Source: Zhengitettix transpicula (Eukaryota > Arthropoda > Insecta > Orthoptera > Tetrigidae). Taken from it: 64,000 bases of DNA. This document shows positions 1 through 12,536 of the stretch, piece by piece. Below the pieces are notes generated by a model, which had not been told where the DNA came from, did no database searches, and worked only from the letters and a program-made list of their open reading frames with translations. The first letter of the stretch is position 1. Each line of letters starts with the position of its first letter. The position numbers were made by a program, and so were the translations under genes. Where the stretch lies: assembly GCA_037074705.1 (NCBI GenBank), contig CM073592.1, positions 56,533,129-56,597,128 of the forward strand, in the 5' to 3' direction.

Positions 1-268
1 ATATTTTTCAGGGTTAATTATATTGATTGAATTTATACTGATTTTGTTTGTGTATAATTTCAACCCCTTTCGGCATGCGAGGGAAGCACCCTTAGGTGTG
101 GGGGTGGAGGGGCGTTTCATATCATTAACGCCAAATCAATCGAGATTCGAGTCAAATCTGGGTTATGGATGTCGCTGAGACTATTTATAACAAACTGAGA
201 AACGAAATTGGAGTGTATCGGGGGTTAAGGATAAATGACATCTCGGGCAACGCCGGCCACCCAGCTAG
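1..268 (+). mobile_element. Helitron 3' end (family Hel-B), cut by window edge
   Basis: The stretch ends in a GC-rich hairpin followed by CAGCTAG and then T, the 3' signature of a Helitron (hairpin, CTRR end, insertion before T). CTAG is at 265-268. The body matches the Hel-B copies at 35.4-36.2 kb and 53.3-54.1 kb (shared TATAATTTCAACCC, GGGGGTGGAGGGGCG and CGAGATT blocks). The 5' part lies outside the window. It has no coding capacity, so it is a non-autonomous copy that relied on a RepHel protein made elsewhere. Confidence 0.75.
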
Positions 269-346
269 TTTATAATAAAATGAAAAAATTTAAGATACTA
301 ATATATACGAAATATCGTTGTAGGGCTTTTCATTTGGACGTGGGGT

Positions 347-1560
347 TTACTCTGAGGTTCTGGATTCTGAGCCCTCCTTGTATAACTGTCTTTTCATTTT
401 ATTTTTAAGTCTGGTAATGCGGATTTTGATTAATCTTTCGCTGATGCGTAAATGAACTTTGGTTAACATATCTAGAAGGGATTCAATGTCCTTGGTGAAG
501 TCTAAGGTAATAATTGTGGGGTTCTTGCTCCCGTTGGTACTTATCAAAAGGCTCTTGAAATGCTTGTAATTTATTGTTAATTGATTGGCTTTTTTTCTAT
601 TAAGTTCTTTGCTGGTTCCAAAGCTTCATCTATTAGGTTATGGGAATGCTGGTGTAGTTCTTGTTTTTTTATGAGGGGGATTATTTTTCATTGGTTTGAC
701 TGTTTTCATCATTTGATACAGCGGAGAGTGTTTGGGAATGTTTCGGTACGTTTGATGATACTCTTTTTTTTGATAATGTAGTTGGTTGTGATGGCTCTAT
801 CATATCTGCATCCAAGATGTTTTCATGTCTGGAGGTTGGATTCACGGTAGGCGTCATTTCCGGGTGATGGTTTGAAGGGGATTTTATTATTTTACTAGTA
901 ATCAGTGAAGTTTGGCAGGATGTGTCTTTAAGATTTTTATCTTTGGTTCGAATTTCAGATGATTCCGGGTCCTTTGGTAAATTGTATGGTATATATTTCT
1001 GATTGGGGTGATGTTGTCTTGTCGACGTCCGTAATGTGATCGTTGTTGACTGCGTTGCTGTTGGATACGGGTACTTGTACTTTGTTTATGATTGAATTTC
1101 TATGGTTGTTTTGCTACTACTATTTGGGCAATTGTTTGCCAGGTGTCCTTCAGTTTTGCAGGTGTAGCATGCTGTGTTCTCCAGGGACAGGAATATGCGG
1201 AACTGGATATCATCGTAATCCATTAGTATTGAATCAGGTAGGTTGTTAAATTTAGTTGGATCCATGTAAAACTGCATGCGGAAGCTCATAATGTGACTGA
1301 GGCATGGATCTAAACCTGCTTTATTTAAAGATATTTTATAGGTTAGAGTAATGTTATGTTTAGCTAATTCGTTTTATATTATATTCTGGGGGATTATCGG
1401 ACATACGTTCGAAATAATCACTCTTGAAATAAGCTGGCGAACATTTCAGTTGTGATCTTTGATTTTTAGCACTTTATGTTTGGTTGTAAAGTTATAAACA
1501 GCTGATTTGTTTGCTAGGAATACACAAATAAGATTTTGGATATAAGCGACATAAATCTGA
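347..1560 (-). pseudogene. Decayed ORF1 (gag-like) of a Jockey-type non-LTR retrotransposon
   Basis: Read on the minus strand, pieces in shifting frames follow the usual order of a Jockey-type ORF1 nucleic-acid-binding protein. First comes an N-side block ending SAVYNFTTKHKVLKI (about 1500-1450), then VIISNVCPIIPQNI and NELAKHNITLTYKISLNKAG. Next is MSFRMQFYMDP...DSILMDYDDIQFRIFLSL, which runs into a CCHC zinc knuckle CYTCKTEGHLANNC at 1128-1169 (Cx2Cx4Hx4C). A polar, low-complexity linker follows (about 1085-560), and then a C-terminal helix block, FTKDIESLLDMLTKV to IKIRITRLKNK, ending at a stop at 347. Stops at about 1446 and 1374 and at least one frame change show it is dead. In live elements the protein coats the element RNA. 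No reverse transcriptase part is seen; a Helitron end lies just beyond the C-terminus. Assignment to the Jockey group rests on recognised wording of the family, not on a search. Confidence 0.8.
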
Positions 1561-3702
1561 TTATTTTAGAATCCATAAATTTCTCAATTTCACTAGCGAA
1601 ATTTTAATAAAAACAATTTCTCTCTGTTTATTGTAACACGCGTTGCTAAGGAAAACACGAAAGATCTTATGGATACTATATTATTGATACAAATATATAT
1701 GCTTAATTGCAAGTATGAAGATTAGCGACTTCTCCGATATTTCACTAAACAGCTCATAAAATTTTTAATTATTCATATTGTATATGATGAAAGAATAGTG
1801 ACACATATCTGTTGGAATAATCTGTATATTCTAGAAAATAATTTCGACTACTACTAAAAAAAATTATATATAACATATATTATTAATTTTAATATTAAAT
1901 AAACAATTCACTAAAATAAAAATCATAAACTACATACTCGTTTCAAATAAAGAAAGTCATAGTATTTTCTGATTATATAAACATTTTCATAAAAAAACCA
2001 TTATGCTTTATTTTATACTCGACTTAGATTGTAAGATTTAATAAAACATTTATATTAAAAATCAACCTGTGAAGATATGTAAAGGTGTTGAACAGAGAAT
2101 AAAGATAACTTGTACCGATGCTTATGTATCATATTGTTATTATTAGCTTAAACTATTGAAACTAAATTTACTTCATAATATTATGCCACACTATTCGATC
2201 TTAGATTTCATTTTAAACCCTACCAGACACTTTTTATTCTATATTTGCGGACTATTTTCAATCGAAAGCATAAATAGTTTCCTGACATGGAGGATAAAAT
2301 TTAATTGCTTTAGTCAGGCCAACGATAGAATCTGTGCAGATGGTCTCTTTCCGCAAGGGAAGGTCACGTCCCAACTCTACAGAACGGTAATAATTTTATA
2401 ATTCTTCCATGCATCACTTGTTACCCCCTAACAACACCCCCAACTCAACGTAGCGGGAATAATTTTTATTTGATGCCTTTTTTTTATGAAAAGGGGTTTC
2501 AAAAACAAATCGCCAATAGAGTAAGTAGCGTGTTGCGTCTTTTGATGGTTGGTTCACAGTAATCAACATTGCTTTGCATTAAATATTGAATTAGTTAATA
2601 CAAGAAACAACAAATACATTCTTGAACGTCAAATGATTTATATATAATACTAAAAATAATTTGTAATACCTCCAATTAGCATTATTACTATTTATATCAC
2701 GATCGTATCGCTCAATACGCTGCCTATATATGCAACCCGCGTTGAAAACTATAATATGTAGTTTTAATGTTGATACAAAGAGATGACAGACACGATTCAA
2801 CATTTAAAAAATAGTAATAGTAATAGTAAAGAAAATGTTTATTTGGTATTTTTCCTGAGCACAATTAATAGTATTACTAATGTTAATTGAAACAGACTAA
2901 AATCGAAACCGAATTTTTTTCTCATATAAATTGAACGCATTTTTTTTTTGCAAAATAAAAGTTTACATAGAATAAATTTATTATTTACACAATAACAAAG
3001 ATAATCATTCCCAGGATATTTATGCTGAAATTGTTTTCTGTTGACTACGAAATCAGGGAAGACACATTGAGCCGTTATCAGTTGGACTTTAAAGAACAGA
3101 ATAAAATAGATAATTTTATAAATAGGGTCCTATGAAGGACATTTTCAATTAAACACTCAGCGTAGACCTCTGTGAAAATATAATATACAACAACAAACCT
3201 CAGCTCGACAACGTAAGAAATAAAGAAATAAACTGAAATCCTGCTGAATACAAAAATAGCGTACGTCAATGTGAAACAAACGTAGGGACAACGATATATT
3301 TCCGGATCAGTTTGAGAAAATTGAGTTCCAATCCAGTGCTTGGGTTTTTATGAAATTACGAAGTTGGATCCAGATGAAGGCCGAGACACTGTACTACGAC
3401 TTTCCCAACCGAAATGAATATTTATTGCTTTTAAAGGTGCAGCGAAGGAACACTGTCAGTAGTCTGTGACGCAAAATGTTGATACGTCTGTTGACTGCGG
3501 GCTCGATTGTTCGGCTGAGCGTAGTTAATGCTGTTTGTATGGTTGGAGCTGCGTCAGCGTCAGGAGTTTTTATCGAAGTTACAAGAGTAACTTCATTACA
3601 TAAATGAAACTACGAGAATACTTTCATAAAGCAGTCGCAGCCAACATCTATCAGTGAAATATCAGATAAGAACATTCGACGTAAAAATCACTTTGACATT
3701 TT
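1561..3702. other. AT-rich DNA, nothing recognised
   Basis: Only short, scattered reading frames with no recognisable protein similarity. A slightly less AT-rich patch at about 3300-3560 shows no motif I can name. Confidence 0.5.
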
Positions 3703-3945
3703 AATTATTTTATCTTTCTTTTTTCTTGGTTCTACAGCCCATTTATGGTCTTGGTCTAGCGGGACAACTGCCAGACTGTCATTTTACACAAAACATTCTT
3801 GATTTAGGAGTGGCACGCAGTCAGTTCGTCCATATTAGCCCCAGTTTTTATCATAGCACCCATGCTCTTGCCGGGATTCGAACCCGGACACTCTGTGATG
3901 CAAAGGGGGTGACCAAAATAACTCCAATAAAATGGCATAATGTAT
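3703..3945 (-). repeat. tRNA-derived SINE
   Basis: On the minus strand, GCATCACAGAGTGTCC is followed by a perfect RNA polymerase III B box, GGGTTCGAATCCCGGC (complement of about 3871-3886). The element then runs about 140 bp into an A-rich tail (AAGAAAAAAGAAAGATAAAA, 3706-3727). The A-box side is degraded. The block GCATCACAGAG plus B box is shared with the SINE at 5266-5460, so the two are one family. It is not a working tRNA gene: no acceptor stem closes around it. Confidence 0.7.
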
Positions 3946-5265
3946 AAATTATTCATTTTATTGATGTTTGATACTTTTGTAAAGTTATATTGAAATAAAT
4001 AAAGTATAAATGAATTAATACTCAAAAAGTAGCCATCAAAAGCTTTCAATGTAATACTGACAAAAGTGACTAAGAGCGATGTAATATAATGAAAAACGTG
4101 GCATAGGAGGAATGCATAGATGCAATAAATAAAATTTTCCATAAAAGCTGTGGGAAACATTGTATGAATAAATAGAAAATTAACAGTATGACAACAATAA
4201 TATTTATTTGAACACTTAACTTCGTCTTCTTTGACATAACTGTCGAGTGAGAATAACTTTTATGTAAGCTATTTAAATCTGTTTGCACAAAACCATAGTG
4301 TGGGATTTAACTATCATCATAGCAGGTAAATTATATAGCTCGGAAGAGGGGAACAGGTGCGACAGTGTCATGGCTGAAATATGAGTTGCGAAACGGGTCT
4401 TATTTTGTAAACACGGAGCGGTCACACAAGATGCGGACGTATTTACATTCAAATCCGACACCTCGGCTAGCTAATCCCGCAAGGAGACGCGTATTTCACG
4501 CTTCATAATGGTCTAACATCTTACGAAGTAATACCCTTCATATAAATAAAGCGGAGTTCACACAAAGGGAGTCCGGGGGAGCATAGGGGGTGCCCTGATG
4601 AAATGGCTTCTGTGACCCACTTTCACGATTCAGCATTTTCAACAAGTTGCCTCCATACCCTGTGATCCTTTTGTAATAATGCTGCGAGTCGTACAGGGCT
4701 CAACATCTCATGTAGCGCGGGGATATCGAATTGTTTCACTACAACACGTATTTTGTATTCTCTATTATTTGAAATAGAGAAATCAAAATAAATAGTAATA
4801 CTTGAATTATTCGTCACAGCGCAAGGTGATAGAATTATTAATGAACTGTTATGATTTCGAAACACACAAATATAGCAGGGAAAATAATTGCTTAATTCTA
4901 TTGCATCATCACTGTTCTCATTTTTGCAATTTGCGTAATCAAGAAAACATAAATCGGATACTGGAAAATTTCTCTTTAACCTACCACATCTCTGAAATTA
5001 ATTACATTATCAGTTTACTGTAAAATACATTACACTGTCATGGAATAACACCAAATAGTCCTCTTCTATCGGGCTAAAATAATTTATTCACATGAAACCT
5101 CACAGAATCTTTCAACCTTCTAGGGTTCATATTTATCTCTGATATTTACAGATGTTACGTAGGAAGTAGAGAATACATCATATCAATCCCTAGGGTTTCG
5201 AAAACTTCTGTAAGGTTTTATATGACGATGATTGAATAAATTATTGTAACATTATACAAGAGAAC
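3946..5265. other. AT-rich DNA, nothing recognised
   Basis: No repeat family or coding signal identified. A short GC-richer patch near 4330-4620 has no recognisable motif. Confidence 0.5.
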
Positions 5266-5460
5266 TATTTTTTTTTACATTGATTTATTTACAGTCGCAT
5301 CAAGAGCTCAGTCTCATTATTGGAACTAATTTTGACTTGTCGGACAAACTGATTTGACGAGAGATTCTCTCACGTACACAAACATCCACGGCCTCGCCGG
5401 AATTCGAACCCGGGACCTCTGTGATGCGAGGCAGTCACGCTGACCCCTATACCACACGAT
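5266..5460 (-). repeat. tRNA-derived SINE with A box, B box and poly-A tail
   Basis: The minus strand begins GTGGTATAGGGGTCAGCGTG (A-box region, 5441-5455), then TGCCTCGCATCACAGAGG (anticodon-arm-like) and CCCGGGTTCGAATTCCGGC (B box, about 5399-5416). About 110 bp of body end in TGTAAAAAAAAATAG at the left edge. Head, body and A tail are the standard layout of a tRNA-derived SINE copied by a LINE reverse transcriptase. It is the best preserved of the SINE heads in this window. Confidence 0.8.
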
Positions 5461-6365
5461 ATTATTTCGTCCTTTCAACACTGTGGAGTCCGAAACTATA
5501 TCTGCTTTAACAGTTTTCAGGTCTATCGAAGCTAATAAGGAGATGGCGATTAAAATATAGAGGATGATTTACCAATATTTCTTCATGCTTTAAATTCCGG
5601 AACCAATATGAAATATTAAAATATAAAATTAAAATAATTACTTATTACATTCAAATTATTTTTCTTTGAGTAATATTCCGTACGGAGAAGTCCCTAATGA
5701 AGGGAGAAACGTTAGTGGAATTTTAAGTAATGTATGATATGAAACTTTTAAACTTTCTAAAAATATATTCTGACTTCGCCATTTTCTTATAATACGAATT
5801 TAAAATGAATTACATTATACTGATTCCGTAATTCAAAACTATAAGTAAGTGGGAAGAATTAAATAATCTTACGTGGACGGAAAATGTGCTATTGATCTGT
5901 CAATTAATACTATGCTTCTGTTGTCAGCAAAAATCAAATGTAGATGTGATAAACCTTTCCCTTTCAAGATTTTCCCGTAGAGTTAACTACGAGTAATATT
6001 TTTTTTTAACCGAAACAGTTCTTCTTTCTTTCGGATAATCTTGGATTAAATTTGTTGAGACAGTCTGGCGCTCGTTCAACGAAATAATACGTAAAAAGTA
6101 GTGAACTGAGTTTTGCAGAATTTGGGGCTGTGTATGGCACGATACAATATCTCATAGGTATAGGTTGGTAATATGAAACTTAAGATATCCTTCGAAAAGA
6201 CGTGCGAGGTCGTACGTGCAACATCTATTTTTCTCGGGATAATAACTTGCCCATAACATCGGGTCCGTTTAAAATGTGTGAAAGAAGAGTGGAGTTTTGA
6301 TGAGAGTGTAAATCACCCCGGAGGCAGTAAAGAGAATTACTACGCTCGGCAGACAGGCGAGTTCC
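5461..6365. other. AT-rich DNA with one hairpin motif (listed separately)
   Basis: Apart from the hairpin motif at 5683-5710, nothing is recognised. Confidence 0.5.
5683..5710 (+). other. Hairpin followed by GAAAC, resembling the foldback-family core
   Basis: CGGAGAAG is followed by TCCC (5691-5694), a 7-nt loop, GGGA (5702-5705) and GAAAC (5706-5710). The layout matches the cores listed at the foldback loci (CTGANGAA, hairpin, GAAACG), but the stem is TCCC/GGGA, the reverse of the GGGA/TCCC stem at 58482-58495. The first box differs from CTGANGA by one base and one deletion, so membership is uncertain. Confidence 0.4.
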
Positions 6366-6475
6366 TTTGTGTTGGACCTCGCGCTGTCGGGTTTCGAACC
6401 GCGGTATCTCACGCTGCTGCGGTGGGTGGCGCTGCCGTGACGAAAGCCAGCTTTACAACCTCTCGCGTGAAATGG
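6366..6475 (-). repeat. Degraded tRNA-like SINE head
   Basis: The minus strand contains ACCGCGGTTCGAAACCC, a good B-box match (complement of 6390-6400), inside a GC-rich 110-bp block. The A box is not clear, and no A tail is seen downstream. It could equally be a chance B box in a GC-rich patch. Confidence 0.35.
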
Positions 6476-6982
6476 AGGCTTGTGCACAAACGAATGAACG
6501 TTCTGCGCAATCCTCGCAGCTGCGACTGTGCAGAGCAAACATGACGTCAGCCCGAGATTCTTTAATATATCCCCTATATTAATCATATTATACTCACTGG
6601 CAAGCATTGACCAACTATAAAGATCACCGCACTCGGAATGGATAGAGCCCAAGACCGCGTGTCACATCCGAACAGGCCGCAGTTGCATTTTGTGCTTGTA
6701 ACGCTGGCAGCATCAGAAAGGGAGCTCATACTCATGGACTTAATCCAAACGGATTCTGATCGGTTCATGTATGTACCTCTTCTCATAGGAATCAAATAGG
6801 GAATAAATAATTAAATAAATAATTAAAAAACGAGGTTCCCATAATAATGCAGCAGGAAAAAAAATACAATATTTACATCCCGCAGTCTTTTCTCAATTCA
6901 CCTATTCTGTTTATGTTACATTTTCACTCAGAGCATTTGAGTCCTACGGAAACTCATCTTGGATACAGTAATTGTTATTAAA
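6476..6982. other. Mixed DNA, nothing recognised
   Basis: A GC-richer patch at 6600-6790 is followed by AT-rich sequence. No motif or repeat partner was found in the window. Confidence 0.45.
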
Positions 6983-7764
6983 TCTATATAATAAAAATGG
7001 ATGTATATTTATATGTATGTATGTATTTACTTAAATTTCTATACAAATTTTAACTCGTGGACAAAATGCAACAAAAATTGGTATACATATTCTTCAAAAC
7101 ACGAGAAACGGTACTATGGGGTTGAGAAACCCGTAGCATAAATGTGATAGGGATTATCATTTTAAAACTTGATCATTCAGCGATAAATCACTGCGCGCCA
7201 AGATATCATGACGTCACACGAGAGAGACGTCACTACGCGACGAACAAAGGAAATAGTTCAATTTTTCAGTAATGAACTGAAGCAGTCATATTTTCATTAA
7301 ATAAGAAGTATAATTTTATCCAGTTTTACTCTATCGAGTGATAATTTAAAAAATACGAAATACTTTATCATCCTTGCGGGAACTGTAAGTTAATTTTCGT
7401 GCCATATTAGTGACTTCAATATAGCGACCATTTGTTTACATAGTGAATCTAGCTAACAATTTCATCAATTTAATCTTTCGTTATGTCTGAAGACTGAGGG
7501 ACAATTATATCCTGCAATAATCAAGGAGTATAATTAAGTATTCTATTCGTAAAGAAATTCGGAGGTATGTTTGTTGCGATTGGAGCAATAAAATTCTATG
7601 TATTTTATAACTGTTCAATTAATGCACTATCGATCGAAAAAATTTAAGGAATTAGGAACAGTAATATTTAGGTTAAACCACTTCTTGACTAAAGATTAAT
7701 ATAGAATTAAATACTTTTCGGGTTTATATAAATAAGAAACGGGTAACGCCGGGCACTCAGCTAG
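6983..7764 (+). mobile_element. Complete non-autonomous Helitron (Hel-A copy 1)
   Basis: The element starts TCTATATAATAAAAATGG at 6983 directly after A. It ends CACTCAGCTAG at 7764 directly before T, with a GC-rich, hairpin-prone segment GGGTAACGCCGGGC just inside the end. 5'-TC, 3'-CTAG and insertion between A and T without target duplication are the textbook Helitron signs. The 782 bp contain no Rep or helicase coding sequence. Internally it has a GTATGTATGTATTTAC block near the 5' end and ACGAGAGAGACGTCACTACGCG at about 7217-7238. It is homologous along its length to the copies at 21597, 23463 and 54673. Confidence 0.88.
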
Positions 7765-8830
7765 TATATAATATTGTAAGGATTTGATTAATCTCTGAAA
7801 GTGTTAAATTTAATTAAAGTATAGCATTGCAATGTACATTATTAATGTTAATATGGTTCAAGCCTCTTTCCAAAATCCTTTAGGTGATCTCGAGACAACT
7901 ATAAATATGTATTGATTTCAAACGTTAGTCTCTCAAAATAATTACCAAAACTGTATATGGATGTGCAGGTTTTGTGTTTTCGTTCGCGTAACATTTGGGT
8001 TTGTGATATTCTCCCATTATTGATACCTGCGTATGACGACGAGTATCTACTCCGCTTTGTAAGGTACCTTGTCGCTGCCCCGCATTGCAATTCCCGTCAC
8101 ATCTGATGTCGAACAACATTCACGTCTAATGCTTTATCGTGTGAATACTCTTAACTTCTCCATGTGTCATCGTCAATACAGATTGGTCTGGGCGGCTCCA
8201 TATTGAAACTCCTTCAACCGGTCCCATATTTTTTCTGCTGCCCCCTATGACACAACTACACGCGGGTCCTCTACGACTAACATGATATTCGCGTAGTCTG
8301 CTATATTTCTGCTTCAACCTACACGGAAAAAATGTTTTACAAACAGGAATTAATTACGTCTGTCAAACACATGTGTGACGCATTCTCTACGCACTTCTTA
8401 GCTCGAAAAAAAAAACATCTCTGGATATTTTTTTAAATAGCCAGCCCGATCTATTAAACACTCCATATGGCTATTGACGCATCCCACTTAACTAATTGTT
8501 AACTAATAGGCAGAATAATAAAAATGGGTACGTGAGTTCTACATTATGTTAAGTCCCATCCGACACTAGAATAGTTTAATGTAGTAAAAATAAAAAATAA
8601 ACGGAAAATTTATAGCAATGGCGACCTTTGAATTACTGAAAATATTGACATGCGATATCAATAGAATGTTCAATATTGTAGCTTCCTAATATACTGAATT
8701 GAGATTATACGAATAACATGTAAATATTTTTTCACTAAAAGATCTTATTTTACTTCTGCTTTTTATTAATAATATAAATTGAATAATTTATTAATTACCA
8801 TTTTCAACAGTAATTTTTAAATAGTTTATT
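7765..8830. other. No recognised feature
   Basis: AT-rich apart from a moderately GC-rich patch at 7960-8300. Short reading frames there have no recognisable similarity. Confidence 0.5.
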
Positions 8831-8837
8831 CAACACA

Positions 8838-8995
8838 ACGACATTTCACTACCTTTTTGTATTTTTATCAGTTTGTCATACATGTATGACAACAAAAATT
8901 GTTACCATAGTAACGCAACATCCTGAAAAGTGTATTGAAACGTCGATAGAATGTATAAAATATTTTAAAATGTCCGTAAAAAAGGTCGTTAATTT
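8838..8995. repeat. Foldback locus E with two degenerate hairpin cores
   Basis: On the minus strand (about 8838-8872) the sequence reads CTGATAAAAATACAAAAAGG then TAGTGAAATGTCG. On the plus strand (about 8923-8953) CCTGAAAAGTGTATTGAAAC is followed by GTCGAT. Both are decayed forms of the core seen intact at 37.6-38.2 kb. The plus arm continues AAAATGTCCGTAAAAAAGGTC, matching the arm sequence of that locus. Between the arms sits a perfect 18-bp palindrome, TGTCATACATGTATGACA (8874-8891). Confidence 0.55.
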
Positions 8996-9590
8996 ATTTA
9001 ATCTACATTTTTCGCTATATCGATTAAAAATTGTGAACGCAGTATTTATACGTCCGCGGAGAAAAAACCTTCATATTTCATTAATTGGAACACAACCGCC
9101 ATACAATATTATTACATAGTATAGTCCATATTTAAGTGTATTAATAACGTATAAAATTTTCTTTTGTTGAATGTTATTTCTATGCCGTACCTTGAGGCAC
9201 TGCATTTACCCTTGATATTATTTCGAGTAGTATAGATTGAATGTTGTCCGGTGATGCTTCACGATAGTACACTTAAGTGATAAACCAGACTATCATACCG
9301 ATTCCCGATAAATGTTATATACATACATGTAGGCCTATAGAAACTATGTTTCCGACTTTGCTTAAAAGTAAGTAGGCATGGAACGCTGGGACCTGTGAAT
9401 CGTTTCTTGAATTTAATATTATATTAATATTTTTGGTTCAAATATACAGTAGAAAAACATTAGTATTCATGCATTTATGTCGTTTGCGAGCACGAGAGAG
9501 AGATTAGGGAAAATAAGAGAGTTCATGAACTGACTTTCAGGCATCGGCAAAATCCTGAGAGCAGCTTGTATGCTGTTTGGTTGATTTACG
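8996..9590. other. AT-rich DNA, nothing recognised
   Basis: No repeat partner or coding signal identified. Confidence 0.45.
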
Positions 9591-10112
9591 TCAAGGTATT
9601 GAGTTGCTCGTCGGGGTCAATGCTTGGAACAAAGCGGAGAGGGCAGATAGAAGGCAGGGAGACGGACTGTGAAACACGTTCGGACACAGGGTGCAATTAC
9701 CCCAAGGAACACAGAACAAACATCGCCCCAACGGGACCTGGCGCCTCCACAAAGGAAGTGCGCGTCGTAACTCACAAAAGTGCAACGGATAAAAAGGCAC
9801 GCAAGTGTATTTTGATTGAAATACAATACCCTTGAGACAGTTTTCTTCCCCCGGGTACCTATACTTTAGCAGTAATGGGCTGTCGCCTGAGTTGACATCA
9901 CGAATATATTCATCGCATTTGTCTAGTAAATTGCTCACGGCCCAGAAGCCACCAGATTCACGAGCAGGTGCGGAAGGGTGAGAAATGTAAATCGTCGCCT
10001 TTTCATGATTCACCTGCTGGTTCCTTTGTGAGCCTCCATCTTTTTTCTTATTCTTCTCCAACCCGCAATAACATTGAATTTTTCTTCCCACAAAGTGGGC
10101 GTAGATCAACAT
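9591..10112 (-). other. Unrecognised 173-codon open frame in a GC-richer block
   Basis: This is the longest uninterrupted frame in the window, from an ATG at 10112 to a stop at 9591. The translation includes SGGFWAVSNLLDKCDEYIRD and LLLKYRYPGEENCLKG, which look protein-like. The last third is rich in C, P and L (CVPWGNCTLCP), which looks less so. I recognise no domain. There is no signal peptide, and no other exon is apparent. An 89-codon frame runs antisense over its second half, as expected when stop codons are rare in a GC-rich patch. It could be an exon, a remnant of an unfamiliar mobile element, or chance. Confidence 0.25.
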
Positions 10113-12536
10113 TTTAAGCTTGAAGGCTATACCAATAATTTTACCACGACCAATATAGTTTCACCTGTCCATCCCCTACCCAAGCATAAAAACCTGGTTT
10201 CTGAAACCTGTATCCTAAAATATCTAAACAGTTATAAAAATTAATTAAAAGTATTAAAATATACGATAGCATTGGTACTAATTCATTTAATCTGAAACTC
10301 GAGAATTACTGTGATCTGTCTCAATATTGATACTATACCACTATATATTAATTATATAAATATTCATCTAAACTTAAACCATTTATTCATTTTCTTAGCA
10401 GTCTCCATATTTATATAACAATTTACTTCGTGTATTTCTGCTAAAATTTAAATTGATAAAATTCTTTCCCGCGTTTATAAAGTGAACAGCAAATAAAGTC
10501 AGAGGAAAACGTACGAAAGTTATCGAATCATAAATGATCACCCTATATCGAACGAAATAATAGCATATTTTAAATTACGTATTTGAAGTAAAATTTGAAC
10601 TCACCTTCCAGTTGAGTGCATATTTAACTTAATTCAGGCACGAAACTGGCGATGTTTTAAATCCTGAAAAAGATTATTAATCAATTAAAATTAATTAAAC
10701 CGTTCAGAACCGTATCTACGTAATAATAATATTTACAATGAATAGTTAAGGAAAAATCAATTTATTTCTATGTCGCAAACTGAAAAGTTTAAAAACTTCT
10801 TACATCCCCAATTTTCACGCAGGAACAGTTCATTGTTTTGTAATAAACCATTAGCGAAAATTATTATAATAAAGTTCGATGAAATATGACCCCATTGTTG
10901 TTGTAATTTATCAATATACTTTGTTGATTCACACAAATTATTTTAATAAAACAATTTTTTAGCCGAATACTACAAGAAACCAGACGTAAAGGATTGTAGA
11001 TTTTTTGAAGCGAATACTTTGCCTTGCGCTGCAGATATCTTAATTTCACCTACTTTAATAATGTAATTAATGGTTGGAGGGAATGAAACATAACATTTAA
11101 CTGATTTGATACGCTGAAAATAGATATGTAAAATAAATAAATCAGCCAATAAGTACACATTTTGGACTTAACTTGCATTAAGGCATTTTAATATGATTGG
11201 AAACTTCTAATTAAATTTTTAGACCTCTTCAAATCCAAATTTGGCTTCAAAGACGGCATGAAGACTTTTGAGAAGGTTCACAAATTTGGGTCGAAACTAT
11301 GATCCCATTTTTTGTATTATTCGGAGATTTAATTCTCTGTTTTAAAAATAAATTATTCTGTCTTTACTGATTTATTTATTAATATTTAATGTTATATAAA
11401 TATCGATCAGAGAAGTAATTTGAAGAAGTGATGGTCACGCATGCATGGAAACGTAAACAGTTTCGTTAAGTTAAGTGTTATTTCTGTACAGAAATATTAT
11501 TAATGGGAGATGCATTATTGTATAATTTATTTATTCGTATTGGTCACAAACAACTGACTTAGCAAAGAAGTCAAATGTAGGAATCGACTGACAAAGAAAG
11601 CGACCTTCCAGAAGAAAAAGCATCGTCATATCGAATATAGATTTAGGATCGTGGGAGAAGAACACGGGTACGAGTTCTAAGACACAGCTATATTATAGTG
11701 TTCCTTAACTCGATCAGAATAATAACTTCGAGGACGAACGGAGAAGTAACCGCAAGTACGCGGGGTCCCACGAGGATGGCATTTGCATGAGAAGGAAGGA
11801 ACCTGGGCGAGACACTCTCGTCTGCGATTTGAATTGTATATGAGGCGAGGGTAGAGCAACATTGCCCCGCACACTGTCGGACAATGTAATTAGCGCTCCA
11901 ATCAAACGACCCCTTCTTCGTACATCGGAAACGCGCCAGACTTGGCGCTAATTCTTCGACATCCTCCGAAATTAAATTATCCAACACTCTGACTTACCCC
12001 CGCGCCCTTCACGGCTTGTTTAAATCACATTTGAACGATGCTGTGCCTCACCTTGTCGACACACAAACGACGGTTAAACGTAATCTTATTTCTGTAATAC
12101 GCGTGAATCTACGGCAATTCTCCTAAAACAACGACGAAATTGAAAATTCTCATATTTATCATCTGTGGATTAATTAAAAAGATACTAGCCTAATTTTAAC
12201 GCCGAAAATATTCCATTAATATAAACTTATATAGAGATATTTGTTATTAATATTATATTCAATTTATAATCATTGGACTTTGTTCACTAGCGTCGTTAAG
12301 GCAACAATTTTAAAAAGTTAACATCTGACAAATATTTCTTCCACGTGCGGATGCAGCAGCATGTTAGGCGGGATGTACAACTGCTCTTACTGGTCCGCGC
12401 CTGCCAATGGAGTCATTATAACAGTAATCATTAGCGTAGCATGGAGACAATTATTATAGTGTCAATGAAGTTTCAGCACTGTTTAGAGGAAATTAGGGAG
12501 TGTAGAATACAGATATGGTTACAAGCCATAAAAATG
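10113..12536. other. AT-rich DNA with one GC-richer patch
   Basis: Nothing recognised. The patch at 11660-12060 is less AT-rich and carries three overlapping minus-strand frames of up to 99 codons with no similarity I know, so I do not call a gene. Confidence 0.45.

Noticed and set aside
3868..6480. B boxes that could be read as tRNA genes
   Set aside because: No acceptor stem or complete cloverleaf forms. Position, body and A tail show SINE heads.
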